From: Haloglomus litoreum
GTDB taxonomy: Archaea; Halobacteriota; Halobacteria; Halobacteriales; Haloarculaceae
Direction: 5' to 3'
Assembly (NCBI RefSeq): GCF_029338515.1
Contig: NZ_CP119988.1
Span: 1,240,001 to 1,304,000, forward strand
Length of the DNA stretch: 64,000 nt
Shown here: one piece after another, positions 17,601-25,461 of the stretch
How the letters are laid out: the number at the start of each line of letters is the position of its first letter
How positions within the stretch are numbered: position 1 is the stretch's first letter
The notes under the pieces: model-generated
Told to the model about the DNA's origin: nothing
Databases searched by the model: none
What the model saw: only the letters and a program-made list of their open reading frames with translations
Translations under genes and position numbers: made by a program

Positions 17601-18074
17601 GCCCTGGTGCCCCTCGTCGAACAGGTACGCCTTCCCGTGGACGAACCCGCCCTCGTGGCGTCGCACCTCGACGGCGTCCGAACGGAGCCAGTCCACGAGC
17701 TCCCGGAGTCCTTCGTCGACGTTCTCGGAGAACCCGAGCAGGTCCCGGTCCCGCTGGAGGTCATCGTCCAGCGACTGCAGCACCTCGTCAACCTGTTCCT
17801 GGTTGTACTGCTCGTCGTCCAGCGGGTCGCCGGGCTGGCGCCACTCCTCGCGGTCCTCATCGTTAGGTTGGGCGCCGATGAGCAGGCGCACGTCGCCGAC
17901 CTCCTCCAGCCCTTCCCGGACGGAGAAGTACCCCCGCGGGTTGAAGTAGCCCGTCACCACGTCGAGATCCGGTGAATCGCGCAACTCTGCCCCGAGTCCC
18001 GACAGGTAGCTGTTTATCGCGGCGGTGAGGGTGTTACCACCACGATTATCGACGAACTGTGGCCGTTCAGTCAT
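14670..18074 (-). CDS. PLD-like plus SNF2 helicase (restriction-system motor)
   Basis: 1134 residues from the ATG at 18074, which overlaps the methylase stop by 8 bases; an ORF start at 18173 would lie inside the methylase gene. Residues 20-180 form a phospholipase D-like domain: HGKAYLF (146-152) followed by GSSN (162-165) is one HKD motif. The helicase has DEVGLGKT (273-280), VVLDEAHAF (353-361), TATPVNNS, and a C-terminal lobe with ATDVLGQGVNLQ and VVQRNGRIDR. PLD-SNF2 helicases of this size accompany Eco57I-like methylases in haloarchaeal restriction islands and resemble, but are not clearly equal to, DrmD of DISARM. Predicted to move along and cut unmodified DNA. Its partner methylase is broken. 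Confidence 0.8.
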   Translation of the reverse strand: MTERPQFVDNRGGNTLTAAINSYLSGLGAELRDSPDLDVVTGYFNPRGYFSVREGLEEVGDVRLLIGAQPNDEDREEWRQPGDPLDDEQYNQEQVDEVLQSLDDDLQRDRDLLGFSENVDEGLRELVDWLRSDAVEVRRHEGGFVHGKAYLFDEGHQGVVAGSSNFTGAGLNSNLELNLGAYQPQVTEDVSEWFEDLWAESEPYDLAALYEERFEPFDPYIIYLRVLYERYGEELKAEGDDGDGEIELANFQEDGKLRAQRFLEERGGVIVADEVGLGKTYIGGKLLEQTVQQNRQRALVVAPAYLRDGMWKRVRAEWNFFFEVISYSQLRNEQKLGGDSVYLDQKIEDYQMVVLDEAHAFRNPNTQQSQALRQLLRGTPPKDVVMLTATPVNNSLWDLYYLLRYFIRNDAAFADDGIRSLRDRFKSAQSEDPSELNPESLFDVLDQTTVRRTRRFIKDNYDQARLPDGEGGYIYVDFPEQRPRRIDYDFDNTFGDDFFQDIAEGLAAGEDIDESELKLARYRPSYYLEGEDDGSELSLVGLLRTGLLKRFESSSYAFANTLERMVAQNEVALGLLEEGYAPDADAIDEWVEMDSDEGFEEAFDSVGDGEVNARQLTDEDANPEQFRADLENDLEILRYWRDRAAEVTRDDDEKLHALRDTLHDIVSDARDDARAGTTEEAMFDAAFRRNRKVLIFSYYKDTVQWVLDYLQEAVTKDEELSCYEGRIAAVTGDGSVDGVTREDAVHGFAPSSTDAPEGATDDYDILIATDVLGQGVNLQDARNVINYDLPWNPMRVVQRNGRIDRVNSPHDEIFPHCVFPEDRLDDLLGLEHRVRQKLTQAARTIGEDGGIFPDMETVDRNYSDKKADIEALQSEDPDAYEQGGKEAAAYSGEEYRQELRNGLADHEERVTSLPWAAGSGMYGDHPGFFFCARIGEEIYLRFVPADYDESTEGEPDDEEDDPLVRDTLGCLKRIECDPGTERQLPDEARGGVYDAWEEARGDIFSQWQHQVDPRNVQPDVPKILREVEEHLSEHAPTNTDLDGAERARKSVGAPLSRREQREFREIYNDDGLGPVEKSNLFVEKVEELGLEPFESPDPKPRIREEDIQLICWMVITEEETRDWGGLEEQATIGM

Positions 18075-21000
18075 CGTCTTGTTCTGTGTGAACGACTTCC
18101 GCGGAATCACTTGCAGCCAGTTCCCGGATTCGGTCCCGAAGATTTTCCGAGGCCGCATTTTCTGTGAAGTCACTGAGAACCGTGTCGAGGTCCTCCCGTT
18201 CTAGGTCATAACCTTTCGCGACGAGAGCCTCGATTTGGGCACGGATTTCCTCTTCATCAACTGAATTATAGCCGGTGTTACTCGGGACGGGCCGCCCTCC
18301 AGGAAGTGTTTCTATTCCTCCCCGTTGGGTCAACTCCGCGGCCAATTCCGCCGCCTGCTTGATTTCGTCGCCACCCCAGTTCGGGATGGGCAGATTGTTT
18401 ATCATCGGCGCGTTCATATGTCGGTCGACGATTCGGCGCAGCCACCAGTCGCAAGTGAAGCTATTAAAGTAAGCTAGTAGAGCGAGCTGTTCCTCAACAG
18501 ACGTTCCAGACTCGTGTTCGACGGCGTGAATATATCCCTTACAGTAGACGAAACCCCTCTCGGGGAGCATCGTCGAGATCAGCGTTCTGGTGTTGTCGTT
18601 CATCGTGACATAGCGGAACGTCACAGTCGGATGCTCCACCGAGAAACTGATTTCGCCGTCCGACTTCACCATATCATCCTCCTCCTCATACAGTTCTTCG
18701 GGATCCACAAACCGCCGAAATTCCTTCTCCTCGTTTATTTGGAACTGGTCGACGCTTCGGGTCATGAACACTCTCCAATGGTGGGGCTCTCGTTCGCTGT
18801 TTGAGAGATCGCTGTGAGGGCCATATCCGGTAAAATCCCAGCGGGCGTCGTGCTTCCCTTTGAACCAGCCATCCTCTTGCGAGAGCCGGTGTCGCTGTTC
18901 CATTTTCGGGAAGACATCACGCGCACCGCTGTTATCGAACCATGGGACAACCAGCCGATTTTCGGTCGTCAGGTTCGCTAAGTCGTCGTATGAGAGGTGA
19001 ATTGAGTTCGAGAGAGATATCTCATCAATTGCCTCTTCCCGTTCGATAGCCGGCCAGACATAGGCCCCTGGTTCCTCCTCTTCCGGCGACGTGGTGATGA
19101 GGACAATCATATACCGATGTTCCACGTTCTCGAAAATCCATCCGCCACGATTCCTCGCCTGTAGGACAGTCGCCTCAGCATCTTTGAGAAGGCGTCGCCG
19201 TAACTGCTTCCACCCCCCTAGCACGAGACACTGGCGAGGCAGGACATACCCGAGTTCGCCTTCATCATTCAATAAGTCCGTTGAGCGCTCCACAAACAGC
19301 TTGGCGTAATCGTAGTGACCGCGCCCCTGGTCCTTGAACGAACTCCCAACGTACTCTTGATATTGCTCGCGCTGGAGCTGCTCTCGTTCCTCCTCTTTGG
19401 CTTGTTGTGGATACTTTTCCCGGAGTTCGTCCATGTGGTCCTCGCGGCGCGAGGCAGGGATGGTGTTGAGACCGGGATGCCGCGTAACCCAGAACTGCTA
19501 AGGTTCGAATCGGACTTTGTCCCATGGCGGGTTACCGACAATAGTGTCGAACCCCGAACGATTCCCCTCAAACACCTCTGGGAACGCAGTTGGGAAGTGG
19601 AACACGTCAAACGGCTCCAGCACATCCTGTGCGTCCTCATGCGTTGATAGGCCCCCTGGGTCGTCGATGCTCGTGTCAGTGGCGAGTTCCGTGTTAATAT
19701 CTTCGTCGATGCGAGCCGCGGTAAGGATGTCCAGACGTGCGCGTACGGGGGCAAGCGAATCGTCGATGCGATCCCGCGTAGCGCGGGCCTCCTGCACCTT
19801 CTCCGCGCTCGTGTCCGAGACGTTCTTAGCCTTCTGAATCTCGTCGTCGAGCTCGTCGATGATACCGGAACCGCTGTCGAAGTTACCCAGCGTCACCTGG
19901 TCCTCTTCCATCCCGAGTTCGTCGCTCACCTCTCCCAGCGTACCGACGCCGACGAGTGCGTCGCCAGACTGGAGGTTGTAATCGAGGAACGTCAGTGGAA
20001 GCCCAGGGACGAACGTGTGGACCCAGAGAGAGAGCCGTGCGAGTTCCGTGGCAAGCTCATTAATGTCTACGCCGTAGATGCAACGCCGGGCGATTTGCCG
20101 CCGGAGGAGCTGACTGCGCTCGATGTCGGGCGTGTATTCCTCGTCCTCGAAGGCGGCCTCGGCGGCGTTCTTCAGGTTGTCCAGTTCCTCCTCAACGCCG
20201 GTGAGAGTGGTCTCCTGCAGGTAGTTCCGGAACGCTTTCTCGATACGGTCGACGGCGCCGACGAGGAAGTGGCCAGAACCCATCGCGATGTCCGCAGTGC
20301 GGAAGTCAAAGAACGCGTCTGCGGCGGCGGCGTCGCCCTCTTCTTGCCGGATGCGGTCGATTCGGTCGAGATGGTCCTCCAGCGCAGGGTCCAGCGAGTA
20401 ATCGAGGAGGTGCTCGACGAACCGCGTCTTCGTGTAGTACGTGCCGGTGGCCTTTCGCTCGCCGGACTGGCCGTGGAGGTACACCTGCCCCTCCGCGATG
20501 ACGACCTCGTCGGCATCCTCGGCCGGGACGTACTGCTCGTTGCCGTCTGCGGTTTCGGTGGTGAGGTCTTGGTCGGCAACGGAGAGCTCGGACTCCAGCA
20601 AGCCCTCGTAGATGACGCCGAACTCGCGGACCCCGACGTTCCGGAAGTCGACCGGGCCCTCCCAGCCGTCGGGCGTCTCGTCGATGAGGAGGGCTTCGAG
20701 GGCGGGCCCGAACTTCGCATCCGTGAGTTCGACTTCCGAGAGCTGGTAGCCGGCTTCGGTCCAGTCCTTGTTTTTCGAGAGTAGTCGACCATCGTAGGCA
20801 GGCAGGCCCATCGTCGAAGACCCCTCGTGGATGGCCGTGGTGAGCGTCATCACCTCGTCCCAGAGTGTGGTGAGGTTCTCGTCGTACGCCATCCCGTCGT
20901 CGATGTCCCGGGCCTTCTGCTTGATCGAGTACTTGTCGTACTGGTTGTTGCGGTAGCGCGGGAGGAACCGCTCGTCCTCGGCGTAGGCGACGAACAGCAG

Positions 21001-22074
21001 CCGGTACAGTAGCACCAGCGTCATCCGGTAGGTTTCGTCGAGGTCGTCCTTGTCCGGGTCGTCGAGGTCGCGGGCCTCGGCCAGTGCCTCGGCCAGTTGC
21101 GGGACCACATCGTCGTAGATGCGCTCGCGGAGGCGCTCGCCCAGCCCAGTGGCGTACTCCTTCGAGTCCTCCATGATTTCGTGGAGGCTGCCACCCTCCT
21201 GGAGCGCGTCACCGGAGAAGAGAAGCCAAAGATAGGCCGCCTGCTCGTCGTCGAGGAGGCGCGTGTTCACCTCAACGTAGGTGTCGGTCTGGCCCCGGGA
21301 GCCGAAGCCGGCCTCCGGGTTCGTCGTGTAGAGCCGGAGCTGGTCGCCCGAGCTGCCGATGACGTAGTCGAGATTGCGCTGCTCGGCCTGGCGGAGGGCA
21401 TAGGCAACCGGCGAGTCGCCGACGAAGCGGTCCTGCTTGTGCTCGAACGACTCCTCTTCTTCGAGGAACACCGCGACGGCAGATTCGCGACCGTCTTCGG
21501 TGTGTTTGAGAACGTAGCTGTGGTCGGTGTCGCGCTCGATGGTGTAGTTGAGGCCTTCAAGCAGCTCGCGGGGGTCGTCCGCCAGGGCGTTCTGGGCGCG
21601 CTCGGCGGCGTCGGCCCAGTCGTCCCGATTGGGGACACCCTCGGTCAGTTCGTGCGTCGAGAGGAGTCCCTGGTTGTGGAGCCCAGCGAGGTCGTCGGAG
21701 AGCTGCGGGATGGTGTCTTTCAGGAAGCTCCGGGCCGAACTGCCGCTCGGCTTGTCGAGGGCTGCCTCGCAGACGCGTTGGGCCTGCCCCGCATCGATAT
21801 CACGGAACACCATCGGCTCCTCACCACTGGGGCCACAGAGGCCGACCCTGGCACCGCCATACTGCGCGACGATGAGCACCGGCGAGACACGGCCATCCCT
21901 GCGATCCGTGTACGTCGTCTGGAGGAACTCCATGGTGGGCTCGCCGTCAGATTCCGTGACGACGATTTCGAGTCTGTTCCCACTCCCCTCCCCCAGGTAG
22001 ACTTCACACGCGGCACCCGTGCGATCTGATTCCCACGGGATAGCGTCCCCATCTAATAAAAATTCGCCCGACAT
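18067..22074 (-). pseudogene. Eco57I-like N6-adenine methylase, in-frame amber
   Basis: Intact in frame apart from one TAG. From the ATG at 22074 the frame gives 858 codons ending ...GNPPWDKVRFEP, a TAG at 19498-19500, and then continues without shift through QFWVTRHPGLNTIP to the stop at 18067 (1335 codons in all). The methylase motifs are before the stop: DIAMGSGHFLVG (motif I) and NPPW (motif IV, catalytic). The second part, with an ATG at 19434, would hold the target-recognition region and is separately readable. A single CAG to TAG change at codon 859 explains the split. The start at 22074 has a TATA-like box at 22099-22106. The pair with the PLD helicase forms a restriction-modification-like system; it is inactive unless the stop is read through or the halves assemble. 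Confidence 0.75.
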
Positions 22075-22244
22075 GAGACGGGCGACGTATTGACTGGACA
22101 AATATGTGTGGGTCGGTGGAGTCGTAGTATTGAGATTGAGCGGTAATAGCAAGAGTCTCTGGCAGCAGTCGGCTTGGCCTTGGTCATACTAACTACAGTT
22201 TCAGCTACTCACCTGGTAACCGATTCAGCAGATCCGACTGCCTC

Positions 22245-22770
22245 CTACCGCGGTGGCCACCAGTCCAGTGCCGCGTTGTGCTGCTCGATATGTTCATCAG
22301 CCACCAGAGACAGTTCTTCTACTTTCTCCCCGTGTCGCCCGGTCAAGGAGCGCTGGAGTGACTCACTCGCCGTCTCGAATTCCGGGTTGAGCCAGATGCG
22401 TCCGGATTCATCGAAGGTCCAGAGGCCGGCGTCAAAGGCCACGTGATGGGTCCAGTCCAGCAGGACGACGTTCTCGATATCTTCGGCCAGCTGCTGATGG
22501 TCTGCCCGGCTGAGGATATGCGAGACGGTAAGCAGGTCCGCGTGTTCGATTCCAGAGAGCGGGCAGCGGTGCTCGAACCGTTCGAAGACGGCGCGTCTGA
22601 ACTCGGCGCTCACGTGCACCTGCGTTCGGCGTGATTCCGAGAGCGTTCCCGACGTATCCTCAGGGTTGTCTCGTTCTGCCCTTTAGGCGATGTCCAGGAG
22701 TCGAACCTTGACGATCCTGGTTGTGGGACGGTATCTGGGTCGGCCGCATATTGGAAGAGCGCCTCCTTAA
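22245..22770 (-). pseudogene. HNH endonuclease, 3' fragment (copy 1)
   Basis: The last 124 codons encode CPLSGIEHADLLTVSHI, DIENVVLLDWTHHVAFDAGLW and the tail of the HNH proteins at 30.8 and 37.5 kb with very few differences. Upstream of 22620 the frame is broken by a TAA, while short nucleotide similarity to the full copies (for example the GGGACGGTATCTGG stretch) continues to about 22770. The N-terminal half is gone. This marks an old copy of the same repeated cassette. Confidence 0.7.
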
Positions 22771-22888
22771 CCATGGACGGATGTGAAGCAAAGAGTCAGT
22801 TCGTGATACCTGCTCAATTCGCACACTGATAGCTCCAGGACTATCATTGAGAAGGTATATGTTCCTTCCACAACATTTCTCCTCACGC

Positions 22889-23437
22889 ATGGTAACTTAT
22901 CTCATCTCTGACTTCCACTTCGGTGATAAGTGGATACAATCATGCCGCCGAGATTTTGATACAGTAGAGCAGATGAACACCCATCTCAAGTCACGCTGTC
23001 TGGCCGTCGTCGACGAATCCGATGAGCTCGTATTTCTCGGCGATATTATCGGCAAAAATGGAGATGAGAACGAAGCATGGACATGGTGGGGTGAACTTCC
23101 AATTGACATCTGGGTAGCAGGCAATCATGACCCGTTCGAACGGTCGGAATTCTCCGACCTTCCACTTCCGCTACACGCTGAATATTCGTTTGCTGCCAAC
23201 GGGTTCGAATTCCATTGCTGTCACAAGCCGAGTCAGCTCCCTGATGATTACGAGGGATGGGGAATCTACGGTCACAAGCACAATGAGAATCCCGAGGAGT
23301 ATCCGTTCCTGGATCAGGAATCCAGCAGAATCAATCTTTCAGCGTCCATGATTAATTATGAACCCGTCTCCATAGATGAAATTATATCGTACATCGAAAC
23401 GGAAGAAAGCTATACTACTCGACTGGATACCGGCTGA
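22889..23437 (+). CDS. Metallophosphoesterase
   Basis: 182 residues from the ATG at 22889. Calcineurin-like motifs are in order: SDFHFGD (motif I, D-x-H), GDIIGKN (motif II, G-D), GNHD (motif III), CCHKP and GHKH (metal histidines). The 14-residue extension to the ATG at 22847 adds basic, unrelated sequence. The length is that of a single-domain phosphoesterase (YfcE/MJ0936 type), with phosphodiester cleavage expected, but the substrate is unknown. The gene stands alone between the HNH remnant and the phosphorelay operon, which converges on it. Confidence 0.75.
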   Translation: MVTYLISDFHFGDKWIQSCRRDFDTVEQMNTHLKSRCLAVVDESDELVFLGDIIGKNGDENEAWTWWGELPIDIWVAGNHDPFERSEFSDLPLPLHAEYSFAANGFEFHCCHKPSQLPDDYEGWGIYGHKHNENPEEYPFLDQESSRINLSASMINYEPVSIDEIISYIETEESYTTRLDTG

Positions 23438-23535
23438 AGTACCCCTCTTGGAGCGGTCGTAACCGTATCACTCAGGGGGAGTAGGAATCTATGCCCCATC
23501 CAGCATGTATAATCATAGGTACTACTCTCCCCCTG

Positions 23536-24363
23536 CTATTCATCGCCAAGAAATCTTTTTGTCCCGTTTCCGCGAAGTTCTGTCGTCTCTCGAGGGACAT
23601 GTTCTAACTCTCCATCTGCATGAATATACCACCATTCTGGGAGCATCGATAGCCCCCCCTGTGGGTTTGGGCTGAAACACTCTTCCGGAAAGTTAGGTAA
23701 TCCGTCTATCGCGCCTTCCAAATCATCGGGCCATGATATATCTGCGGAATGTTGGCGCAGAATGAGGTAAGTAGCTCCAGCGATATCCATCGGGGGCGTT
23801 GGGATTCGTGGCAGATCTGGATAGTCATCGTACAACCGTCCCTGATCAGGAATATCGTAGGCTTGCTCTAAGATATCTATATCGATAGCACGGGGGGTAT
23901 GTTGAACGTGAAAGACTGGATGATCTGGTTGTGGTTCCCACTCGAAGTCGAAATGGAAACCATGCCGAATCTCTGCAGGAATCTTTCCTGATTCTTGGTC
24001 TCGTTCGCCCGTTATCTTGAGATAGGTGATTCGAGCGGTCGACTTTTCGATTACGAATTTCGGCTCACCTTCTTGATCGGGTTCACGAACTCCCACCTTT
24101 TGCTCGAATCGGGCACAGATATGAAGTCGGTGAACGTCGGAATTAGAGGGGTACGCCATACCCGTGAATCTGTGAAATGAACCAGGAGGGCTGATTATCT
24201 CAACTAAATTTTTCTTCGAATCGAAATCCATATCGACCGGCTCACCACTCCCTGGCACAGAGGGGCCAACGACATTATCGAGGTTACCGAAATAGGTACT
24301 GAAGCAGCTGAAAATCTCGCCAGCGTACCCTTCAGTGGTGGGATCAATTCGAGACCAACTCAT
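23536..24363 (-). CDS. Third gene of phosphorelay operon, unknown
   Basis: 275 residues, not recognised. It begins 6 bases after the stop of the receiver gene, so it is the last gene of the same operon. The sequence is rich in beta-strand-like segments (DVHRLHICARFEQKVGV, TARITYLKITGERD, GFHFDFEWEPQPDHPVFHVQHTP), many aromatics and histidines, and a proline-rich middle. No membrane segment, nuclease or P-loop is seen. By position it is a candidate effector or sensor whose activity could be controlled by the kinase and receiver. The H-x-D/E patterns (F-D-F-E-W, H-V-Q-H) could bind metal. Confidence 0.5.
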   Translation of the reverse strand: MSWSRIDPTTEGYAGEIFSCFSTYFGNLDNVVGPSVPGSGEPVDMDFDSKKNLVEIISPPGSFHRFTGMAYPSNSDVHRLHICARFEQKVGVREPDQEGEPKFVIEKSTARITYLKITGERDQESGKIPAEIRHGFHFDFEWEPQPDHPVFHVQHTPRAIDIDILEQAYDIPDQGRLYDDYPDLPRIPTPPMDIAGATYLILRQHSADISWPDDLEGAIDGLPNFPEECFSPNPQGGLSMLPEWWYIHADGELEHVPRETTELRGNGTKRFLGDE

Positions 24364-24369
24364 GTTTCT

Positions 24370-25461
24370 CTACTTCATCATCCAGGGTTTGTACTCAGCG
24401 TGCTTTGCGACGCTAACCCGGGATCTACTTGCGCCCATCGGGAGCCACCCCCCAGGGTTCTTGGAGTGTGCCTCACAGACCGGTTCCTCCATCATAACAC
24501 CGTAGAATCGCGCTTCGTGGTCGCCACCCTTTTCGCGGTCCTGGCATGTTGATTGACTAATCTCGTCACACCCGAATCGCTCGAAGAACTCACTTCCATC
24601 CGGCAACCCGTCGTCTTCTGGTGTCAAATTGTTCGCTCGAATTTGGTCGATTTTCGGTTTCCACCACCATTTGCCTGCACCACTGAATGGTCCTTGATAA
24701 AGTGCGTCAGTAAGCGGCTCATGATACTGCTCGTCTTCGATGAACGTTTGGTGGTCAACGTTTAGGTAGGCAGCAGTCGCTATCGGGTTTAATAGAGCGC
24801 CAGGGAATTTCAGCAGTTCGTTATAAATCCAATAACCTAGAAGCGTGATAAATCGACGATCAAACTCGTCTTCTGTGGCATCGGGATCTGCCCCAACGAT
24901 TGTTCTCGGGTTACCCCAGGCATACTGATCCATCTGTGATCGGACTGTTTCGTCCGCGCGTAATATCTCTGGAATGGGGGAAGTCGATTCGCTTTCCTTT
25001 AGCTCCAAGTACGCATCGCGAATCTCTCTAAATCCTCGGGCAACGTTTGCTGTCTCGCTTGCCAGCCATTCAATATCCTTACTCGGATCGAATTTGATTA
25101 CGTCCTCTTCGTATTCTTCGATTCGTCGTTTTGCCTCGTCTTCATCTTTCCGTTCACGGTGATAGATACAGAGTGGAATGTTTTCATCACTACACATCTG
25201 CCGAACATCTTGTCTCCGGACATCGTGTTCATAATATCCGCGTAGATTCTGATCCAAGACGACGAGTAGAGGATAAGTGGGATCTTGGATTTCCTCTTTG
25301 AGCGGTTCCAAAACATCAGGTGCTTCAATTAGCGTGTCTGGGTCAAATTCTTCAATTTGAAGGTCGCTACCCTCCGTTGCAGCCTCAAATCCGGTTTTAA
25401 ATCTGTCACTCCTCTCTTTCACGTCCTCGAACAAGACGATACGTCTATCGTCAAGCGTCAT
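24370..25461 (-). CDS. Receiver-domain protein with unknown C-terminal domain
   Basis: 363 residues. Residues 1-130 fit a response-regulator receiver: acidic pair E12/D13 (VLFEDVKE), phospho-acceptor D70 (LLVVLDQNL), and K123 (VIKFDPSK), in the right spacing for a CheY fold. Residues 140-363 are a separate domain with aromatic-rich loops and conserved-looking C, H residues (CQDREKGGDHEARFYG, CEAHSKNPGGW), possibly a metal-binding or enzymatic effector; not recognised. The start codon overlaps the kinase stop (ATGA), so the two are translationally coupled. Phosphotransfer from the kinase to D70 is a direct inference. Confidence 0.6.
   Translation of the reverse strand: MTLDDRRIVLFEDVKERSDRFKTGFEAATEGSDLQIEEFDPDTLIEAPDVLEPLKEEIQDPTYPLLVVLDQNLRGYYEHDVRRQDVRQMCSDENIPLCIYHRERKDEDEAKRRIEEYEEDVIKFDPSKDIEWLASETANVARGFREIRDAYLELKESESTSPIPEILRADETVRSQMDQYAWGNPRTIVGADPDATEDEFDRRFITLLGYWIYNELLKFPGALLNPIATAAYLNVDHQTFIEDEQYHEPLTDALYQGPFSGAGKWWWKPKIDQIRANNLTPEDDGLPDGSEFFERFGCDEISQSTCQDREKGGDHEARFYGVMMEEPVCEAHSKNPGGWLPMGASRSRVSVAKHAEYKPWMMK

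Noticed and set aside
14670-22074. Complete BREX or DISARM system
   Set aside because: The pair has a methylase and a helicase, but PglZ, BrxC, DrmA, DrmB and DrmC are absent.
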